Below, in pieces: positions 48,006-60,265 of a DNA stretch of 64,000 bases. Positions within the stretch are counted from its first letter, which is position 1; each line of letters begins with the position of its first letter. Position numbers and translations under genes: made by a program. Below the pieces are notes generated by a model. That model made no database searches, was not told the origin of the DNA, and was given only the letters and a program-made list of their open reading frames with translations. Source of the stretch: Stenogyne calaminthoides (taxonomy: Eukaryota; Streptophyta; Magnoliopsida; Lamiales; Lamiaceae); the NCBI GenBank assembly GCA_037126765.1, contig JBBCBC010000017.1:25535916-25599915 (forward strand), written 5' to 3'.

Positions 48006-49095
48006 AATACTATAAAGAGTGAATAAGGGAGCATCGGCCAGTTTTCAGCCGGTTTCCGGTAGCCCAAGCAGGCACCACATCCAGCTACCAGGTTTATACG
48101 TGTTGGTTGAACAGGAATAGCAACGTTTCTATTGTTTGGTTCACTTTCTCTTTTCTTATCACCCTTTCACTCAACTGCTTCTCAGGTCCTCTTTGTTGCT
48201 ACTAAACACATTTTGGGTTTTCAATAGGAAAGATCACATGCCTGGAGATGAAAGCCCCCAAGTTTTATTTTTCGATAGTTGCCGTCAATTCTCGCTAGGT
48301 GCTTCTTGAATTCAATTTCAGCTACAAAAAAACATTCGTTGCAGGTTGTCCCTCTGTTGTTTTGAGTTTTTGCAATGGGTTGTGGGTTTTGTTTAATTTT
48401 CAATTTTTATAACGAATTGGCCTTGATATTCAATTGTGTTTATCAAAACTGACAGTAGATTTGTCAAAATAGAAATTCATCAACCACCGGCCTATTTCTA
48501 TGGTACGAGAATATATATGTTGACTATTGTGTGTTCCTTGATAATGTTGTTGTTCCGTAATTTCACTTCATCTTATGGATTTTTAGATATGTTGTTTTTT
48601 AAACCCCTCTCACCAGGTATTTGTTGAAATGCCTAAGAAAACTCTTACTCTTTCTGAGATATTGTTGGTGCTGTGAGACCTTGCTATTACAACAATTTCA
48701 TTTTGGAGTTGATAAAAATTGCATAAAAACTTAGGTGACAGTCTCTCGATCAATTTCTTGATTTCCTCATGATCAGTCATTTAAAAAAATTTATACGTCT
48801 CTGCTTTGTTTTCTTTGCACGTGTCTCTCTCCTTTTACGTGTCAACACCGATATATCCTTCTCTCCTTATTGTTTCTTTCCCGCGTCAATCGAAGCCCTC
48901 AAATTCTCGCACCTGCGCAACTGTGTGTACGTATTCAATTAGCAACTTTGTTATCTTATTTAACAAAAAGAAAAAAAAAACTTGTTGGATTATTTATTGG
49001 TTCTTTTTGTAATTTCAAAAGTGAGATGAGGATAAGACTCAAGTGACGAATGAGTGCGGAGTAGCTGCAGGGTATGAGTTCGAGACAGAAAGGGA

Positions 49096-49239
49096 TGCAC
49101 TGTGCTGGGAGAAGGAGGTTTTGGTAAAGTTTACAAGGGGTGGCTTGCTGAGAAAACCCCTGGCAAAGTTGGAAGTAGAACTTTCATTGTTGTTAAGAAG
49201 TTGAAATCTGAGAGTATGCAGGGATTTACAGAGTGACAG
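49096..49239 (+). pseudogene. Relict exon of a receptor-like cytoplasmic kinase (PBL type)
   Basis: 48 codons reading VLGEGGFGKVYKGWLAEKT (glycine-rich loop) and VVKKLKSESMQGFTE, where K in VVKK would be the ATP-binding lysine. The Trp expected near the end is a TGA at 49234-49236. The exon ends CAG|GTAAAA at 49239/49240, the position where kinases of this subfamily have an exon border. No other kinase exon was seen in the flanks, so it is an isolated fragment. Confidence 0.7.
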
Positions 49240-50220
49240 GTAAAATTCAGCTGTAGAGAGGAAATGAACTCTGATTCCAGATTAATTAGTTGTTGTGGAA
49301 AGTTTTGTGTTACATATCAATGTGCATTTATTTTTTATTTGTTGATTATGAGCAATTGGTTCCTTATCAACATCATTTTACTATTGGGTTAGTTACATTT
49401 TCCCACTCCAACAATGCGAGATTTACCACATTTTATGGACTTTTTTTCCAACATTTTACTCGGTTGAGGTTTTGAGCGATTGATTTCCGTTATAATTTCT
49501 CCTTTGGCATGATTCTTCTTCTATGAATGATTCAAATAATGTATGAATCCTTTAAGTTCATTTAGAACAGTGGTAAATGAAGGGAAGAGTAGTTTAGTTT
49601 TGATTGTTTATGGTTTCTTGTCATTTTGATTGTTGTAATTATAGAGGTCCTCTTTAACATTCCTACTTCTTCAAATTCGGTTTTTTTCTAAGCAGGGGTC
49701 ATAGGCAATTCGGTACAAAAATTAGTACTTACGCTGGATAGAGGACAATATTTTGGTGTTTAAAAGTTCCATCAATAGATGTGTTCCTTACTTTCTTCCC
49801 AATAACTCAACTTACATAAAATTCTATACTCAATTTTATATTCTATTAATAATAAATTTTATGTGACCTCTCCAATTAGTTGCTAATTTTAATGATGTTT
49901 GGAGCTTGCATTTGGTTTCTTCCCTTTTCTTATTTCTAAAATTAATTAATAGTTGTTGCAATGGGAAAATATGGAAGCGAGTCGGTATACTATTCCCCAT
50001 CTGCGAACCAGCCTTTTCCGTTGGTTATTCTGTCAAAAAATAAGGAATTTTTGGAATGAAATTGTGGTCTAATTTGAAAAGACAAATGACAATTCCAGGG
50101 TAGTCGCTATACATGTATATGGCTACAATGGATAGTGATAATACTTCCTGATTTTCTTAGTTTTTTTATCATCCCTGCTTTGCCAGCTGAACCAACTTTT
50201 GATGTGCTAATAATATGCAG

Positions 50221-50329
50221 ATATGTGAATGATGGGAGATCATTTTGGCAGCATGCAGTGAGTTCTTCAACGGGATTGTCGGATTCTTTGTATCTTGAGG
50301 AGTTGTATAACTATTACACCACCAAAACG
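50221..50329 (+). pseudogene. Relict exon of an unidentified gene
   Basis: An open 36-codon stretch (YVNDGRSFWQHAVSSSTG, DSLYLEELYNYYTTKT) between a TGCAG acceptor and a GTTAGT donor. A second open stretch downstream, 50618-50731 (LKGELFDGIRSLNAYIDE, REKVIEQN then stop), may be its next exon but is shifted by one base. I do not recognise the family. Confidence 0.4.
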
Positions 50330-51265
50330 GTTAGTTTAGCTGGATGCATTTTCAGCGTTGATCTTATAAGATTTAATTTGCATAGGTGTAGATGCATAAT
50401 ATGCTCAAAAAATTACTGTGATATTATATATGTTGTAAATTGTAGTGAATTAATCATGTATTACATGATTTCAATTTATTAAACTGTGTGTACAAAGATA
50501 TTTGGGTTGCATTACGTGCAGAAGATGTGGGTTTCATCTTTAATTTTTTGCAAACACCAGCAACTTCTGAGCTATAGCCTAATTCATGTTTTGAATTCTT
50601 GAGTCTTGACATACAGGTTACGCCTCAAAGGTGAGTTATTTGACGGAATAAGGAGTTTGAATGCTTATATAGATGAAAAAGAAGTAGAAATTAGACAAGG
50701 CACGACGAGGGAAAAGGTCATTGAGCAGAACTAGAGGTATGTATAATTAAAACACAGTTTTGGTCCCCTTAAACCTGCAAGTTATTCACCACATTACCAT
50801 TAACAACTATTACCTTTTTCTTTTTTCCATGTATATCAGAAGGAGGAGTTGAGCCCCAATCAAATCAACGAAAAATTCAAAAATAGAGAAACCTAATTTC
50901 ACGTAAGGACAACTACCTTAGAATGGAGAGGGAAACAAATTATGACACTTTCTACCAACGAAATCAACCTCAGTGTCACAAGCATCTCAACAAAAAGCTC
51001 TCGGACAGATCAACAAGTAAAGAGGCCTTGACTCTACATAAGACGATTAGAGAAAAGTCTAAATATACCAACCAAGCATGAGAATCTGAAGTGCTCAAAA
51101 CATATGTATTTTTAAAACCTCTTGGAGCTATTTTTTATGCACATAATCCTCTCACCTAGATCTACTTCTTGGAAAGTACAAAATGCTTCATTTTGGCATA
51201 AATTTTACTACACTGGTGTGTAACGGGTGAAAAATAAAGAATGACAAAAAATAGTTAACATATTA

Positions 51266-53077
51266 TGTTGGGAGATGAATTTAAATAAAGATTTTGATTA
51301 GATCCCAAAACCCCTGAGTATGACATGTTCAGTATAATCTTGATAGTCTGAGAGTCAGGTTTCAGTATAGAATAGTTCAGGAAAATCTGCACAATGTATA
51401 GTTAGCAATTTTTACTCAAGAGATTATGAAGACTCGAAAGACATCAAGACTCGAAAGACATCAAGACTCGGTTACTAAAGACTCGGAAGACACTGAAGAC
51501 TCAGAAGTTACTGAAGACTCAGAAGACACTGAAGAATCAAGTTACTGAAGACTCAGATGACTCTGAAGACTATCTACCTGAGAGAATGCAAACTGAGGAA
51601 AACGCACATTTATAAAAAATAAATGTTGCTCAAATAAATTGATTGCAGACAAAAAGAACTAAAACTAAGTGTTGATTAAGGTTGTCTCATTCAGAGATTG
51701 ACCTAAAAAGAGCCGTTTTAGTTTATCTACATTCATCAAGACAAGAACCAATCGTAGAGAGACAACATCAGTATTTCATCGACCTTTGAAAAGCGATGTG
51801 GCAATCAATTTTGTTAGTAATCTTATGTTGTTCCGCATCGCAAAAACTTGGTGATTGGGCTGCATTGGTTACATGTTACCCAAACCATGCAAGTATGCGT
51901 TTTCAAACCCTAAAAAAATAGTCGTTCATCAATAACCAAAAGAGGAAACCCTTGATCTTATCTCTTCCAACGGATAGTTTTTCAAGAGTGACCTTGGAGA
52001 AGTTGCTTATAAATACCAAAGACCTTCACCAAGAGAAGGTTACGGAAATCAAAAGCAACTCGAGCTCATTCGTATTCTTGCAAATTGAAGCACTCGAAAA
52101 ACCTAAGATTTCCCAAGTGTTTCACATTGAAGAGAACTCATTCACTAAGCCTAGAATTGTTATATATCCAAAGCTTAGTAGAGATATCCTAGTCTTTGCA
52201 CTTGTTCTTATTTGTCAAAGGATATCTCACCCTAGTTGGAAACCAACCCAACCCAAACCCTTTTATTAGGTAGTTTGAGTGTGTGTTTGTTGGTGAGAAA
52301 GAGTTGTAAAGAGTAAGTAAAAAAAACGCGGTTAGTCGACCCGAAAAAGCTCTAGAGAAGAAGCGAGTAAGTTGTTTTAGACAGTCAGAAAGCTTGTGTG
52401 TGTTTAGTTAGTAAGCTGCAGTAGTCAGCCAGAAAACTCAGTGTAGAAAAGTTAGTAAGTTGCTGTGTTCAGCCTGAAAACGTTAGGTGATTGTGTGTTA
52501 AGGAATTTTTCTGAAGACCAGAGAGAGTGGACGTAGGAGCTTTGTCTCTGAACCACTATAAATTGCAGTGTTGTTTGCTTTATGTCTTGCATTTTATCTG
52601 TTGCATATTTTCACTGAAAGCATACTGATTTTCTTGATATTCAGTTGGAAACAATCCACTGAACTTGCATCAAACTTGTTCACAGCCTTAACCACTGTTT
52701 TTACTAAGAAAAAGATTTTCAGCAATATAAAACGAGTATAAACTTAGGGCCAACACATTCCGCACCCTTGATAAGCTAGAACAGATAGTTATCAAACTGA
52801 ACAAACTCAACTGAGTATTCAGTAAGATAATTATCTGATCCAAGCTTCTCAGGAACTCTGATAAAACTCAGGATATGTTGGGCTAATCTGAAGCTACTGA
52901 AAGCTGCTCAGGATTACTGTCTCAGTAGACTTTGACTCAGGGCAAGTTGTACTTCTCAGTGCAAATCCTCAGGATTTCCTGACCCCTCTAATCTCAGTAA
53001 AGAAAAGTTTTAAAAATCACTGAACTCGTGTATTCCCCCCCCATACACGTATGAGACTCGTTGCACCAGGACCAACA
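51266..53077 (+). repeat. Element E 5' LTR
   Basis: 1812 bp, TGTTGGGAGATGAATTTAAA to AGGACCAACA. TATA box CTTATAAATACC at 52006-52017. A tandem array of AAGACTCAGAAGACACTG-like units occupies 51425-51570. Confidence 0.9.
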
Positions 53078-53079
53078 AG

Positions 53080-53091
53080 TGGTATCAGAGC
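53080..53091 (+). other. Primer-binding site of element E
   Basis: TGGTATCAGAGC, perfect match to the initiator tRNA-Met type site, two bases after the LTR. Confidence 0.9.
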
Positions 53092-53201
53092 AGTGGTTCA
53101 TTTTGACCACTTGCTTTGGTAGCCATAGTCTTGTTTACTGAAAGACTTTGGTGGTCTACTGAATAGATCTTACTGCTGATATCTTACAAGGCTCATTCAT
53201 C

Positions 53202-55034
53202 ATGTCTTCTAAGAAACTTCCTATGTTCTCTGTTGAGGGCTATGACCTATGGAGATTGAGAATGCAGACACATCTGTATTCTAAGCATGAAAGAATGTGG
53301 AGAGTGGTTTCTCAAGGACCATTTAAGTACACTGTTGTGAATCCCAGAATCACTGATGCTGAAAGAGATGATCCCAGAGATGAATTTCCTAAACCTGATG
53401 ACCAACTTACTCCTGATGAGAGAAAGTTAGTCAATTTGGACTATATTGCTAAAGATACTCTATGTAGCACTATTGATGATGGTATTATGGGGATGATTTT
53501 CCACTGTGAAACTGCCAAAGAAATATGGGACACACTTGCTATCATGTGTCAAGGCACAAATCATATTAAAGAGAACAAACTTTCTGTTACCATTGCAAAA
53601 TTTGATAGCTTTGAAAGGGAAGATGGTGAATCCATTGACAAATTGGAAGTCAGATTCACTAGCATCATGAATGATCTGAATGCTCTTGGGAAAAGATACC
53701 CACAAAGAGAAGTGTCACTGAAAATTCTTAGAGGATTGTCTAAAAAATGGGATATACATGTTGTGGTGATTGAAAACACCAAGAATATTGATTCTATGTC
53801 ATACCAACAAGTTTTCTCTGAACTGAAAGCTTATGAATTTGTGATTGATAAGAAAACTAAGAAATCTGATAGCAAAGATGAATCTTCATCTAGCAAGAAT
53901 GTGGCTTTCAAAGCCAAAGAGAAATCTTGTAAAGCTAAAGAGTCTGATAACTCACTTGCCAAAAATCAGGATGAGCAAGAGGATAAGCTAGTACTGTTGG
54001 CAAGGAGGTTTGAAAGACTCAATAGCAGATATGGAAAATACAAGAAATACTATAAGAACAACAGGTACAGGAACAGGAATAACTCAGAAGCTGAGGACAG
54101 ATCCACTGAGAAAAGGAAGGACGACAAAACTGAAGGATCCTCATCCAGAAAGAATGACTCCAAGACCAAGGAGGAAAGTGATCAGGATGATGATACCAAC
54201 AGATGCTATAACTGCCAGAAGAAATGTCACTTCCAGTATGATTGTCCTGAACTGAGTGCTAAAGAAAGAAAGGAGAGACAAGCCAAGAGAGACAGAAAGA
54301 ACTCTAGCAAGAACGCTATGATTGCTGAAGAAGGATCCAGTTCTTCAGAAGAGATATTCTCAGACAGTGACAGTGATGATGTCTGCCTTGTTGCTATTGA
54401 GGAGGTAAATTCTTCTATGTATGTCGTTGCTCCTACACAAGCACCTGAGTTATCAAGTTCATTTGTAACCAGTAACTTTGACCTGATGGATTCTTTTGAG
54501 AATCTTATGAAGGACTATTCTGTGTTACAAGAACTGCTCATAGAAACTCAAGAGCAGAGTAAGGAACTGACTGCTGAAAATCTGAGGTGGAAAGACTCTA
54601 ATGCTGCTGAGATCACTTCTCAATTAATGGGAACTACTGATGAACTAGATGTTCTGAAAGTACAACTCTCAGAAAAAGAGAAAGTGATAGAGACTCTGAA
54701 TGGAAAATTAGAGAAATCCACTGAGGAGAATCAGCTCATCAGGACTAAATTCAATGACCTCTTTGAGAAGCATGAGACTCTAAAGAAAAGTGAGGATAGT
54801 GTGCGGAGAAAGTTAGCTCTATTGAATTCTACATCTAAAGCAATAGATGAAAATCAGAGTTATCAAAGACCTGCAACTATAAAGGCTGGATTGGGATATA
54901 ATCCAGGGGGAACCTCACAAGGTCTTCTGAATGTTGTTTCTTCTAGTAGCACTAAGACTGTCTTTGTTAAACCGGTGGCATGTACTAATCTTCTTATTGA
55001 AGAACAACCCCGTGTTTTAGACAATGGTAAATGA
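53202..55034 (+). CDS. Element E gag (610 residues)
   Basis: Structural polyprotein of a Sirevirus-like copia element. The start MSSKKLPMFSVEGYDLWRL lies 110 bases after the primer-binding site. Domains: N-terminal block (1-60); copia-type gag core about 90-240 (NHIKENKLSVTIAKF, LKILRGLSKKWDIHVV); K/S-rich linker; CCHC knuckle C335-x2-C-x4-H343-x4-C348, with the usual Gly replaced by Cys (QKKCHFQYDC); acidic S/D-rich stretch (SSSSEEIFSDSDSDD); long coiled coil about 440-555 (LSEKEKVIETLNGKLEKSTE). It ends at TGA 55032-55034, and the same frame continues beyond it toward protease, so gag-pol was one frame and this stop may be a mutation. It is the only long intact retroelement ORF here. Confidence 0.9.
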   Translation: MSSKKLPMFSVEGYDLWRLRMQTHLYSKHERMWRVVSQGPFKYTVVNPRITDAERDDPRDEFPKPDDQLTPDERKLVNLDYIAKDTLCSTIDDGIMGMIFHCETAKEIWDTLAIMCQGTNHIKENKLSVTIAKFDSFEREDGESIDKLEVRFTSIMNDLNALGKRYPQREVSLKILRGLSKKWDIHVVVIENTKNIDSMSYQQVFSELKAYEFVIDKKTKKSDSKDESSSSKNVAFKAKEKSCKAKESDNSLAKNQDEQEDKLVLLARRFERLNSRYGKYKKYYKNNRYRNRNNSEAEDRSTEKRKDDKTEGSSSRKNDSKTKEESDQDDDTNRCYNCQKKCHFQYDCPELSAKERKERQAKRDRKNSSKNAMIAEEGSSSSEEIFSDSDSDDVCLVAIEEVNSSMYVVAPTQAPELSSSFVTSNFDLMDSFENLMKDYSVLQELLIETQEQSKELTAENLRWKDSNAAEITSQLMGTTDELDVLKVQLSEKEKVIETLNGKLEKSTEENQLIRTKFNDLFEKHETLKKSEDSVRRKLALLNSTSKAIDENQSYQRPATIKAGLGYNPGGTSQGLLNVVSSSSTKTVFVKPVACTNLLIEEQPRVLDNGK

Positions 55035-55037
55035 CCT

Positions 55038-56272
55038 ATGGTTTCAGAAAAACTGAAGGTTCAGGAAAGAAAGCCCAAACCTCAAGAAAAGGCTAGAAAA
55101 CCTGAACACTCAGCAGGAAATCCTCAGGCCAGTACTTCGAAGCCTCAGGCTAAGAATACAAACCTGAAGAGATCTGCACTGAACCATCAGAGGAATTTTC
55201 ATAAGAGAAACACTCAGCAGAGATATTCTCAACTGAAAAGACCAAGTCCTCAGATTACTGAAAGACCCCAATTTCAGTACAGACAACCTAAACCCCACTT
55301 GCCTAAGGGTAAAGGTTTCCTGAACCCAAGTCAGCAGAGACAGAGACCAGCTGCACAAAAGCCAAAGCACTTGAACAAAAGGCCTGAACCCAAGAAGAAC
55401 TCTAAGACTCATGTTCATGATAAGGCTGGAACTCATACATAAGATATTGCCAAGGCACCTAGGGTGGTGAATGTGTATGTAGATGTTTATGGGAGACAAA
55501 TCAGCCACTCTAAAGTAATTAGAGTTGTTAGGCAGATTTGGGTTCCAAATGGTACAGCTAACCTGGTAGGACCCTACACCAAATGGGTACCTAAGAACTG
55601 ATCTGTTTTTCAGGTAAAGGAAAAGGGCACTGAGCTAAATGAAAACAACATAGCACTGATGAGTGGAAATGAGTTGACTCCTGCTGTATGGTATCTGGAT
55701 AGTGGATGTTCAAGACATATGACAGGATATAAGCAACTAATCACTGACTATGTTGATCAAAAAGACCCTCAGATCACATTTGGAGACAATTCCAAAGGAC
55801 AAACTGAAGGATATGGAACTCTTGAAGTTGACTCTGTTCATATCCATGGTGTTTCATATGTGTCTGGTCTAAAGCATAACTTGCTTTCTATCAGTCAATT
55901 CTGTGACAAAGGATTCAGTGTTGAGTTCTCAAAGAACTTATGTTATGTATAAAAGACAATACTTCACAGAAAATTCTACTGACTGGTACTAGAAAAGGAA
56001 ATGTGTATCTTGCTAATTGGAGTTCAACTCCTAAAGATACATGTTCGGTTGCAAAAAGTTCCACTGATACCAGTTGGTTGTGGCATAAAAGAATGAATCA
56101 CTTAAACGTCAAATATTTGAACAAACTTGCAAGATTAGCACTTGTGAGGAGGTTACCCAATGAAGTATTCAGTAAAGATCATGTATGTGATGCTTGTCAG
56201 AAAGGAAAATAAATCAGAGCATCTTTCAAAAGCAAAGTAGATGTTTCTACTGATAGAATACTACAAATGCTA
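55038..56272 (+). pseudogene. Element E pol, N-terminal part (linker, protease, start of integrase)
   Basis: Same frame as gag to about 55950, broken by TAA at 55440-55442 and a TGA near 55600. It has a basic linker (RKPEHSAGNPQASTSKPQAK) and protease (WYLDSGCSRHMTGYKQLITD near 55690). After a one-base shift at about 55945 it continues with pre-integrase (LTGTRKGNVYLANWSSTP, WHKRMNHLNVKYLNKL, CDACQKGK), then a stop at 56210-56212 and the start of integrase (ASFKSKVDVSTDRILQ). Integrase catalytic residues, RT and RNase H are absent. Confidence 0.85.
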
Positions 56273-56304
56273 CAAATCAGAGCATCTCTCAAAAGCAAAC
56301 TATA

Positions 56305-58122
56305 CATCTTTCCATTTTGAACTTCTTTGTCTGAGTTTGATTCACTCCATTCATAGAATGTGATTGACTTCTTCTTTTCAGGCTTAGAGGATGTTTTATC
56401 ATTCTTCTTTATGCTTAATCTGGTGATTCTCTTGATTAGATCTCCCGAGTCATGTTCCTGTTTCTTCTGAACACAAATAGATTCATCAAAAACAACATGA
56501 GGTGTTTCTTCCACAATAAGGGTCATACAGTTGTAAACCCTGAAAGCTTTACTGACTTCAGAATATCCTAAGAATATCCCTTCATCAGCTTTGCTATCAA
56601 AAGTCTTCAACTGATCTTTACCCATTATTGTGTATGAAACACTTACACTTAAACACACGAAAGAGAGAAACATGAGGCTTCCTTTCATTCCACAGCTCAT
56701 AAGGTGTTTTTCCTTGATTCTTTGTCAGCATGGATCTGTTCTGAAAGTAGCATGCAGTGTTGATAACTTCAGCCCAAAATCTCTTAGGAATATCAACTTC
56801 AGCAATCATTGTTCTTGGTGCTTCTTTCAGAGTCCTATTTCTTCTTTCTACAACACCATTCTGTTGAGGAGTCCTTGTAGCTGATGTTTCATGAGCTATT
56901 CCATTTGCTGCACAATAATCAGATATAATATGGTTGATAAATTCAGTTCCTTTATCTGATCTGATTTTGACCACACTCAAATTCTTTTTAATACTGAGTC
57001 TTTTCAGTAGTTCAGGTAGCTTTGTTTGAGTCTCTTTCTTACTGAGTAAGAATATGACCCCAAGTATATCTAGAGTAGTCATCAACTACCACAAGTGTAT
57101 ATTTCCTGCCATTAGTGCTCACAGGTGTTACTGGACCAAAGAAGTCCATATATAACGATTCTGAGAATTACACAAGAGAGATTTCTACTTTGCTTTTGAA
57201 TGATGCTCTGATTTGTTTTCCTTTCTGACAAGCATCACATATATGATCCTCACTGAACACTTCATTAGGTAACCCCCTCACAAGAGCTAATCTTGCAAGT
57301 TTGTTCAGGGTTTTGAAGTTCAAGCGATTCATTCTTTTGTGCCACAACCAACTGGTATCAGTGGAACTTTTTGCAACCAAACATGTATCTTTAGGAGTTG
57401 AACTCCAATTAACAAGATACACATTTCCTTTTCTAGTACCAGTCAGTAGAATTTTCTGTGAAGTATTGTCTTTTACATAACATAAGTTCTTTGAGAACTC
57501 AACACTGAATCCTTTGTCATAGAATTGACTGATAGAAAGCAAGTTATGCTTTAGACCGTACACATATGAAACACCATGGATATGAACAGTCAACTTCAAG
57601 AGTTCCATATCCTTCATTTTGTCCTTTGAATTGTCTCCAAATGTGATCTCGAGGGCCTTTTTTGCTCAACATAGTCGGTGATTAGTTGCTTATATCCCGT
57701 CATATGTCTTGAACATCCACTATCCGGATACCATACAAACAGAGCCAACTCATTTCCACTCATCGGTATGTTGTTGTTTTCATTATTTCGATGCCTTTTC
57801 CTTTACTCCGAAAAAATCGGTTCTTAGGTACCCATTTGGTGTAGGGTCCTACCAGGTTAGCTGTACCTTTTGGAACCCAAATCTGCCTAACAACTCTAAT
57901 TACTTTAGAGTGCCTGATTTGTCTCCCATAAACATCTAAATACACATTCACCACCCTAGGTGCCTTGACAATATCCTGTGTATGAGTTCCAGCATTAGCA
58001 TGAACATGAGCCTTAGAGTTCTTCTTGGGTTCAGCCTTTTGTTCAAGTGCTTTGGCTTTTTTTGTCTTGGTGGTCTCTCTGTCTCTGTGACTTGGGTTCA
58101 GGAAACCTTTACCCTTAAGCAA
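56305..58122 (-). pseudogene. Element F pol: linker, protease remnant, integrase
   Basis: 58122-57760 linker (VVNVYLDVYGRQIRHSKVIR, GPYTKWVPKN); decayed protease near 57690-57740 (SGCSRHMTG still visible); 57617-57168 pre-integrase (LLTGTRKGNVYLVNWSSTPK, WHKRMNRLNFKTLNKL, CDACQKGK); 57085-56620 integrase core (KIRSDKGTEFINH, TPQQNGVVERRNRTLKEA); and 56700-56320, the integrase C-terminal region. Frameshifts near 57150, 56640 and 57650. No RT motif. Confidence 0.85.
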
Positions 58123-58596
58123 GTAGGGTTTAGGTTGCCTGTACTGAAATTGGGGTCTTTTAGTAATCTGTCTTTAGGTTGGTATTCTTAGCCTGAGGCT
58201 TTGAAGTATTGGCCTGAAGATTTCCTACTGAGTGTTAAGGTTTTCTAGCCTTTTCCTGAGGTCTGGCTTTCTTCCCTGAACCTTCGATTTTTAAAACCAT
58301 AGGTCCTTTACCCTTGTCTAAAACTCGCGGCGATTCTTGATGAAAGAAGAAGATTAGATGCCACCGGGTTTAACAAAGACAAATTGGTGCTACTAGAAGC
58401 AAAGATTCAAAAAAAGACCTTGTGAGGTTCCCCGAATGTATCCCAATCCAAATTTTTATAGTTCTTGGTCTTTGATAACTCGATTTCATCTATCACTTTA
58501 GATCACGAAATTCAATAGAGTTAACTTTCTCTGCGCAAGACTATCCTCACATTTCTTTAGAGTTTCATGCTTCTCAAAGAGGTCATTGAACTTCGA

Positions 58597-60141
58597 TTAC
58601 GATAAAAGTTGAATCTCTTTAGTGGATTTCTCTAATTTTCCATTCAGAATCTCTATCACCTTCTCCTTTTCTGAGAGTTGTACTTTCAGAACATCTAGTT
58701 CATCGATAGTTCCCATCAATTGAGAAGTGATCTCAAAGATTTTTAGAGTCTTTCCACTTGATTCTCGTGATCGGTTCCTTGTTACTCTCTTGAGTTTCAA
58801 TGGCGATTCTTGTAACACAGAATAGTCCTCATAAGATTCTCAAATGAATCCATCAGGTCAAAGTTACTGTTTACAGTTGAACTTGAGAACTCATGTGCTT
58901 GTGTAGGAGAAACAACAGAGATAGAAGTATTTACCTCCTCCACAGCCATAAGACAGATATCATCACTGTCACTATCTGAGAAAATTTCTTCCGAGGAACT
59001 GGAACCTTCTGCAGAATGTTCTTCTTCCTCAGCAATCATAGCTTTCTTGCTGGAGAACTTCTTGTCTCTCTTGGCTTGTCTTTCCTTTCTTTCTTTAGCA
59101 CTCAGCTCAGGATAGTCATATTGAAAGTGACCTTTCTTCTGACAGTTGTAGCATCTGTTGGTATCATCATCCTGATCACTTTCCTCGGTCTTGGAGTCCT
59201 TTTTTTTGGATGAGGATCCTTCAGCTTTCTGGTCCTTTCTTTTCTCAGTGTATCATCCTCGACCCGAGTCTCTCTTGTACACAATGATTCTGTAATATTT
59301 CTTATATTTCCCATATCTGTATTGAGTCTTTCAAACCTCCTTGCCATCGATCTTAGCTTATCCTCCCGCTTTCGTCCCGATTTTTGGCAAGTGAGTTCTC
59401 GAACTCTCTAGACTTCTGATTTTTCTTTGGCTTTGAAAGCCACATTCTTGCTAGATGAAGAATTGTCTTTGTTGTCAGATTTCTTAGTTTTCTTGTCAAT
59501 CACAAACTCATAAGCTTTCAGTTCAGAGAAAACTTGTTGATATGGCATGGAATCAATATTTTTGGTGTTTTCAATCACCACAGCATGTATATCCCATTTC
59601 TTAGATAATCCTCTAAGAATTTTCAGTGTCACTTCTCTCTGTGGGTATCTTTTCCCAAGAGCACTCAAATCATTCATGATGCTAGTGAATATGACCTCAA
59701 GTTTGTCAATGGATTCACTATCTTCCATTTCAAAGCTATCAAACTTTCCAATAGCAACAGAAAGTTTGTTTTCCTTAATATGATTTGTGCCTTGACCCAT
59801 AACAGCAAGTGTGTCCCATATTTCTTTTGCAGTTTCACAGTGAGAAATCATCTCCATAACACCATCATCAATAGTGTTATACAAAGTATCTTTAGCAATG
59901 TAGTCAAGATTGACTAACTTTCTCTCATCAGGAGTAAGTTGATCATCAGATTTTGGAAATTCATTTCTGGGATCATTCCTCTCGATGTCGATGATTAAGG
60001 ATTCACAACAATAAATTAGAATGGTCCTTCGGAAACCACTCTCCACATTCTTTCATGTTTTGAATACAGATGAGTCTGCATTCTCAATCTCCATAGGTCA
60101 TAGCTCTCAACAGAGAACATAGGAAGTTTCTTAGAAGGCAT
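58597..60141 (-). pseudogene. Element F gag, broken
   Basis: The start MPSKKLPMFSVESYDLW at 60141 is followed by a broken N-terminal domain. 60046-59408 holds the gag core (NHIKENKLSVAIGKFDSFEM, LKILRGLSKKWDIHAVV). A damaged knuckle region lies near 59100-59150 (TVRRKVTF... in the shifted frame; CYNCQKKGHF in the correct one). 59039-58797 is acidic (SSSSEEIFSDSDSDD) and 58818-58597 is coiled coil (LSEKEKVIEILNGKLEKSTK). Several frameshifts, many at CTGA/TCAG sites. Confidence 0.85.
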
Positions 60142-60252
60142 GATGACTAAGCCTTGTAAGATATCAGCAAATAGATCTATTCAGTAGACCACCAAAGTCT
60201 TTCAGCAAAATAGACTATGGCTACCAAAGCAAGTGGTCAAATTGAACCCTTT

Positions 60253-60263
60253 GCTCGATACCA
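60253..60263 (-). other. Damaged primer-binding site of element F
   Basis: Minus-strand TGGTATCGAGC; one base shorter than TGGTATCAGAGC, with A lost from CAG, just inside the LTR. Confidence 0.7.
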
Positions 60264-60265
60264 CT

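Larger units (their letters stand above)
45937..51265. other. AT-rich intergenic region with relict exons
   Basis: No complete gene. Apart from the microsatellite at 47946-48005 and the exon remnants at 49096-49239 and 50221-50329, I see only AT-rich sequence with short ORFs that I cannot support. A stretch of tightly spaced AT tracts covers 46050-47950. Confidence 0.6.
51266..56304 (+). mobile_element. Sirevirus-like element E, 5' half (family A type)
   Basis: LTR, primer-binding site, gag, and pol to the start of integrase, all on the + strand and better preserved than in A or F. It stops at about 56300 where it meets the minus-strand element F; a 26-bp stretch (56211-56236) is repeated at 56274-56299 at this join. 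The env-like ORF at 62299-64000 has the right strand and family to be its downstream part. TATTA precedes the LTR; no matching downstream duplication is in the window. Confidence 0.8.

Noticed and set aside
54010..54255. 81-codon ORF inside gag
   Set aside because: Out-of-frame shadow of the E gag.
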